9,128 nucleotides of DNA, taken from the NCBI GenBank assembly GCA_002049985.1, contig MVCY01000035.1, forward strand, positions 1 to 9,128, given 5' to 3'. Below are positions 6,201-9,128 of the stretch, in pieces (the first letter of the stretch is position 1; every line of letters begins with the position of its first letter). The notes beneath the pieces are model-generated. The model did no database searches and was not told the DNA's origin. It saw nothing but the letters and a program-made list of their open reading frames with translations. The DNA is from Candidatus Latescibacteria bacterium 4484_181. Its GTDB lineage: Bacteria > Latescibacterota > MVCY01. Both the position numbers and the translations under genes were made by a program.

Positions 6201-7696
6201 CCTCCTGTTCTCCTCGGACCCACGAGCCGCTTTTCCAGGAGACAATGAGAGAAGCAGGCCTTAACCCATATCTGCTTGAAATGGCAAACATCAGAGACCA
6301 GTGCTCATGGGTGCATATGGAGCAGCCCAGGGAAGCCACCCAGAAGGCTAAGGATTTGGTCAGGATGGCCATCCGTAAGGCCTTTCTGCTCCAGCCTCTG
6401 GAGGAGATGAAGCTGGCAGTGAATAAGAATGCATTAGTCATAGGTGCTGGAGTAGCAGGGATGACAGCCGCTCTGGCTCTGAGCCGTCAGGGGTTTCCTG
6501 TCTTTCTGATCGAAAGACAGAGCCAGCCTGGCGGGAATTTTAGGAATATATACTCCAGCTTAGATGGCCAAGATCCAAGGGTATTCTTAAATTCCCTGAT
6601 AGGAAAAGTGAAATCTGATAAGAAGATAAAACTCTACACAAACGCCGAGATAGAACAGATAGAAGGATATGTAGGTAACTTCAAGACTACGATCGCTGCG
6701 AAAGACAGGGGGGGAGCAGAACCCGAGAGCGTGGAATTAGAACATGGGGTGATTATTGTGGCCACCGGAGCCACAGAATACAAGCCATCCGAGTATCTCT
6801 ACGGCGAAAACCCGAGAGTGTTAACTCAGCTTCAGCTGGAGAGCCTGTTAGGAGAGAGGCGAGAGGAAAGAGAGACCCTTCTGTCTCATCTTTCTCCCAC
6901 TGTGGTGATGATCCAGTGCGTGGGGTCAAGGGACCAGCAGAGGCCTTACTGCAGCAGGGTATGCTGCACCCAGGCAGTTAAAAATGCCCTGAAAATAAAG
7001 GAAAACAATCCCGACGCAAACATCTATATCCTCTATCGAGACATAAGAACCTACGGCTTCAGGGAGGAGTACTACCGGAAGGCAAGAGAACAGGGGGTGA
7101 TATTCATTCGCTATGAGGAGATGGAGAAACCGAGGGTAGAGGAGGCGGATGGGCAGCTCCGTGTTTTGGTCAAAGACCAGGTGTTAGGGGAGACACTTCG
7201 TATAGATACGGATCTTGTGGTGCTCAGCTCGGCCATGGTGCCTCCTGCTGGAAACAGAGATCTGGCGCAGATGCTAAAGGTTCCCTTAAATGACGATGAT
7301 TTTTTCCTTGAGGCCCATGTGAAACTCCGTCCGGTGGATTTTGCCACCGACGGGGTATTCGTATGCGGACTTGCCCATGCGCCCAAGGCGGTCGAAGAGA
7401 CCGTCGCCCAGGCGAGTGCCGCTGCCTCCAGAGCAGCCACTATTCTGTCTAAGAGCTTCATCAAGGTGGAGGGCAAGGTTGCCTCTGTGCGCGAGAGCAG
7501 ATGCACGGGTTGCGGCATGTGCGAGGCGGTCTGCCCCTACAATGCTGTGAAAGTAGACCCAGAGAAGATGGTGGCGGCTGTCAACGAGGCTTTGTGTAAA
7601 GGCTGTGGTGTCTGTTCAGCCACCTGCAGGTCTGGGGCCATAGACGTCCGGGGATTCACCGACAACGAGATACTGGCGGCTGTGGAGACTGTCTGA
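3248..7696 (+). CDS. hdrA: Giant HdrA fusion: HdrA, GltD/NfnB-like insert, HdrA
   Basis: This 1482-residue soluble flavin/FeS protein is the expected electron-bifurcating hub of the cluster; canonical HdrA is about 650 residues. Residues 1-155 are HdrA-type: FAD loop GGGIGG (15-20), NDCSMC (57-62), and the ferredoxin motif CTGCGECAEVCP (111-122). Residues about 156-600 are a complete GltD/NfnB-like unit. It has an N-terminal FeS domain (C161, C165, C204, C208, C212), an FAD loop GSGPAG (254-259), an NAD(P)H loop GGGDVAIDAA (385-394) followed by YRRSREEMP (409-417), and FAGGDN (526-531). HdrA sequence then resumes with CLSCGICSECLQCVEAC (621-637), QCVGSRD (719-725), YCSSVCC (732-738) and FVCGAASGP (867-875). 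A second HdrA module starts at about 921 with CHCG (927-930), C962 and C987, FAD loop GAGVAG (1066-1071) and QCVGSRD (1223-1229). It ends in two [4Fe-4S] motifs (C1419-C1429 and C1450-C1460). The GltD unit sits exactly between the two ferredoxin motifs of module 1. The second module lacks the NDCSMC motif and the insert. No stop or frameshift is seen. The family call is sure; bifurcation and the electron donor are inferred. Confidence 0.93.
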   Translation: MKNPGKKTGAVLVIGGGIGGIQASLDLAESGFKVYLLEKSPAIGGTMAMLDKTFPTNDCSMCILAPKLVECGRHPNIEVITCGELLAVEGEAGKFRVKIRKQPRYVDTQKCTGCGECAEVCPVEVSSEFDQGLANRKAIFRPFPQAFPNVFTIDKKERPPCVLACPAGTNVQGYVALIAQRKYQEALALIRETIPLPGVIGRICPHPCEAQCRRGFLDEPVSIRALKRFVADFVEEEPPLPEIELKEERVAIVGSGPAGLSAAYYLALQGYRITIFEALPEAGGMLYFGIPEYRLPKTVLQREIDYVRRLGVEIRTNTRIGKDLDIEELFAQGYKAVFLATGAHQSRKLGVPGEESDGVVHGVDFLRELNLGREVQVGKRVAVIGGGDVAIDAARSALRVGAEEVFILYRRSREEMPASDEEVEAAETEGVKIQYLVAPVEILTTRGSVRGIRLVRMRLGEPDSSGRRRPVPIEGSQFLMEVDTVIPAIGQVPELSLLKESGVEISRWGTIVADPLTFATSRQGLFAGGDNVSGPATAVEAIAAGKEAAVSIGRYLRGEDVKEGREKRTSRPLDLSDLPLGQPKRPRVEMPTICLGERRKSFKEVELGLSEEAAVTEAQRCLSCGICSECLQCVEACKAGAILHNMVPEERELEVGSVVLASGFDTYDPLPDGKYGYGRLPNVVTSIQFERILSASGPYQGHIQRPSDGASPSKIAFIQCVGSRDRNCGNEYCSSVCCMYAIKEAIVAKEHSKDVEATIFFMDLRAYGKDFDKYYQLAQDEYGIRFIRARPAEVKQANGDGDLAVEYESEDGKRRSEQFDLVVLSVGLEPPGDLKSLAERLSIRLNGYGFCDTQEFKVLESSRPGIFVCGAASGPKDIPETVTGASGAAAEVAALLESVRGSLTAEKTYPPEIDIRGEPPRIGVFVCHCGINIGGVVNVPEVVEYARGLPYVAYAEDNLYTCSQDTQERIRDKIREHRLNRVVIASCSPRTHEPLFQETMREAGLNPYLLEMANIRDQCSWVHMEQPREATQKAKDLVRMAIRKAFLLQPLEEMKLAVNKNALVIGAGVAGMTAALALSRQGFPVFLIERQSQPGGNFRNIYSSLDGQDPRVFLNSLIGKVKSDKKIKLYTNAEIEQIEGYVGNFKTTIAAKDRGGAEPESVELEHGVIIVATGATEYKPSEYLYGENPRVLTQLQLESLLGERREERETLLSHLSPTVVMIQCVGSRDQQRPYCSRVCCTQAVKNALKIKENNPDANIYILYRDIRTYGFREEYYRKAREQGVIFIRYEEMEKPRVEEADGQLRVLVKDQVLGETLRIDTDLVVLSSAMVPPAGNRDLAQMLKVPLNDDDFFLEAHVKLRPVDFATDGVFVCGLAHAPKAVEETVAQASAAASRAATILSKSFIKVEGKVASVRESRCTGCGMCEAVCPYNAVKVDPEKMVAAVNEALCKGCGVCSATCRSGAIDVRGFTDNEILAAVETV

Positions 7697-7764
7697 AAGC
7701 AAAGGGTTTGTCTATTCAATACCTCAGTAGCTGTTATGAATAATAGGGAGAGTAAAAGGAATCT

Positions 7765-8283
7765 ATGAGCAGGAAGAAAGCAGTCAGTGGTGGAGACCAA
7801 TCTCCTGATCAGCAGTGGGAACCCAAGATAATTGCTTTCCTGTGTCACTGGTGTAGCTATGCTGGGGCAGACTTGGCCGGGATAAGCAGAATCCAATATC
7901 CGCCGAACGTCCGGGTGATAAGGGTTCCTTGCTCCAGCCGGGTAAACCCCCTGCATATCATAAAGGCCCTGCAACACGGTGCCGATGGAGTTTTGGTATC
8001 CGGCTGTCATCCGGGCGACTGCCACTACGGCAGCGGAAACTACCTGGCCAGGCGGAAATTCGCCCTGCTGAAAAGACTTCTCGAATTCATTGGAATAGAA
8101 CCAGAAAGGGTGCAATTTTCCTGGATCTCAGCGGCGGAAGGAGAGAAGTTCGCCTCAGTGGTAAGGGAAGTTACCGAAGAGGTGAGAAGGCTTGGGCCTG
8201 CATGGAAGTTAGTTAAACACCTGAATGTGACGGATCCACCAACGGCTATAGAGCAGAAGCAACAGATCAGCACAAGAGGCTGA
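7765..8283 (+). CDS. mvhD: MvhD-like [2Fe-2S] subunit (HdrA electron donor)
   Basis: This 172-residue protein matches the MvhD / hydrogenase delta-subunit family, which in methanogens links the MvhAG hydrogenase or formate dehydrogenase to HdrA. The family cysteines are present: CHWCSYAGAD (27-36), PCSSR (55-59), and SGCHPGDCHY (79-88) with C81 and C86. The conserved five cysteines are expected to bind one [2Fe-2S] cluster. The N-terminal 20 residues and the Gln-rich C-terminus extend slightly beyond the core. The ribosome binding site AAAGGA lies at 7755-7760, four bases before the ATG; the 68-base gap after hdrA shows no terminator or promoter, so the two are probably co-transcribed. In Moorella-type MetFV-HdrABC-MvhD complexes the same subunit is present without a hydrogenase, matching this context. 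Here it would connect HdrA to the FrhB/FdhB-like neighbour or another donor. Confidence 0.92.
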   Translation: MSRKKAVSGGDQSPDQQWEPKIIAFLCHWCSYAGADLAGISRIQYPPNVRVIRVPCSSRVNPLHIIKALQHGADGVLVSGCHPGDCHYGSGNYLARRKFALLKRLLEFIGIEPERVQFSWISAAEGEKFASVVREVTEEVRRLGPAWKLVKHLNVTDPPTAIEQKQQISTRG

Positions 8284-8286
8284 ATA

Positions 8287-9128
8287 ATGGAGCAACTTCA
8301 ATTGAAACTGAGACAAACAGCGCAGCATCTGCTGTCTGAGGGCAAGGTTGACCTGCTCATCGGCTATCGACAGGGTTCTCTGCCCTTGAGAACCACCCCC
8401 TGTTTTATCGCTCAGGAGCAGGAGGCTGACGCACTGGTGTGGAACTCATTCTGTACCAATAACCTTGCTGTCTATCTGCCTGCACTGTTCAGGCCTGACC
8501 CCCGGAGCAATAAAAAGGAACCGAAGAGGGTGGGCATTGTGGTTAAAGGCTGCGACTGCCGCTCAGTCATTACCCTCCTGAAAGAGGGCCAAATACTCCG
8601 AGAGAATCTGGTGATAATTGGCATTCCCTGTCAGGGAGTAGTCGATGAGAAGAAGGTTTTGGCAGAGCTTAACGGAAGGGAGATTGTAAAGGCAGAGGAG
8701 CAGGGCGAACAGATCCTGGTGGTAGACGAACAGGGGGAGAAAATAAGCCTGGCAAAAGGGGATTTCTTGAGAGATTCATGCCAGGTGTGTCAACATCCAG
8801 TTCCCCCTGTCTACGATCTGCTAATTGAGGGGGGCAGAGCAAAACAAGTACTCCCGGATGAATATGGCGATGTGGAGGAGATAGAGTCCAGATCTATTGA
8901 GGAACGTTGGGAATTTTTCCGGAAGCAGATAGACAAATGCATCAGGTGCTATGCTTGCCGAAACGCCTGCCCCCTCTGCTATTGTCCGGAGTGTTTTGCT
9001 GAGCAGTCTCAACCTCGTTGGGTGGGGACAACAGATGACTCCTCCGACATTATGGTCTTTCATCTGGGCAGGATATTTCACACTGCCGGCCGCTGTGTTG
9101 ACTGCGGTGCCTGTGAGGCTGCCTGCCC
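8287..9128 (+). CDS. FrhB/FdhB-like iron-sulfur flavoprotein subunit (partial)
   Basis: This open frame starts at ATG 8287, three bases after the mvhD stop, with AAGAGG (8274-8279) as ribosome binding site. It is still open at the window end after 280 residues. It resembles the beta subunits of F420-reducing hydrogenase and of methanogen-type formate dehydrogenase, and related HdrA-linked proteins in bacteria. Visible motifs are GIVVKGCDCRS (83-93), IIGIPCQG (110-117) and CQVC (165-168). The ferredoxin-type cluster CIRCYACRNACP (218-229) is followed by CYCPEC (231-236), and a second cluster begins CVDCGACEAAC (270-280). In the known enzymes such a subunit binds FAD and FeS clusters and exchanges electrons with F420 or NAD(P)H. 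The donor or acceptor here is unknown. Immediate linkage to mvhD suggests it docks on the MvhD-HdrA unit as an electron-entry subunit. The C-terminus is not in the window. Confidence 0.8.
   Translation, partial: MEQLQLKLRQTAQHLLSEGKVDLLIGYRQGSLPLRTTPCFIAQEQEADALVWNSFCTNNLAVYLPALFRPDPRSNKKEPKRVGIVVKGCDCRSVITLLKEGQILRENLVIIGIPCQGVVDEKKVLAELNGREIVKAEEQGEQILVVDEQGEKISLAKGDFLRDSCQVCQHPVPPVYDLLIEGGRAKQVLPDEYGDVEEIESRSIEERWEFFRKQIDKCIRCYACRNACPLCYCPECFAEQSQPRWVGTTDDSSDIMVFHLGRIFHTAGRCVDCGACEAAC

Noticed and set aside
7697..7764. hdrA-mvhD gap examined for a promoter or terminator
   Set aside because: No hairpin with T-tract and no paired -35/-10 boxes were found; only the mvhD ribosome binding site is present.
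7537..8115. 192-residue open frame on the - strand
   Set aside because: It covers the end of hdrA and most of mvhD in antisense and has no recognisable motif.

Overview
The window reads as part of the methyl-branch and energy-conservation machinery of a strictly anaerobic bacterium using the Wood-Ljungdahl pathway. All convincing genes lie on the + strand and form one cluster: metV, metF, hdrC, a very large hdrA fusion, mvhD, and the start of an iron-sulfur FrhB/FdhB-like gene that runs off the right edge. This gene set recalls the MetFV-HdrABC-MvhD methylenetetrahydrofolate (methylene-THF) reductase of acetogens such as Moorella. The host lineage cannot be fixed from the sequence; an uncultured anaerobe (for example Chloroflexota or a Desulfobacterota-like group) is a weak guess.

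Layout. Bases 1-206 hold the apparent tail of an unidentified reading frame and an intrinsic terminator with a C(UUCG)G loop. Bases 207-513 hold a good sigma-70-type promoter (two 5/6 boxes, 17-base spacer) and a roughly 190-base leader with competing hairpins. Bases 514-2126 encode MetV and MetF with overlapping stop and start codons. A hairpin between metF and hdrC contains a segment that could mask the hdrC ribosome binding site. HdrC (2216-2680) is followed by a 567-base gap instead of the expected hdrB. That gap holds what looks like a decayed REP-associated (Y1/HUH) transposase gene flanked by REP-like hairpin repeats. HdrA (3248-7696, 1482 residues) is two HdrA modules in tandem, the first interrupted by a complete GltD/NfnB-like NAD(P)H oxidoreductase unit. 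MvhD and the FrhB/FdhB-like protein follow, with little or no spacing.

Proposed joint function (inference): MetF-MetV reduces methylene-THF to methyl-THF. Electrons would pass through HdrC, the flavins and FeS clusters of HdrA, and the [2Fe-2S] subunit MvhD. The built-in GltD-like module could supply NAD(P)H electrons directly, and the FrhB/FdhB-like protein could be a second electron port. A flavin-based bifurcating or confurcating MTHFR complex is plausible, but the window contains no HdrB, so the exact MetF-Hdr link is open. The most notable items are the HdrA-GltD-HdrA fusion, the missing hdrB, and the transposase remnant with paired hairpin repeats.
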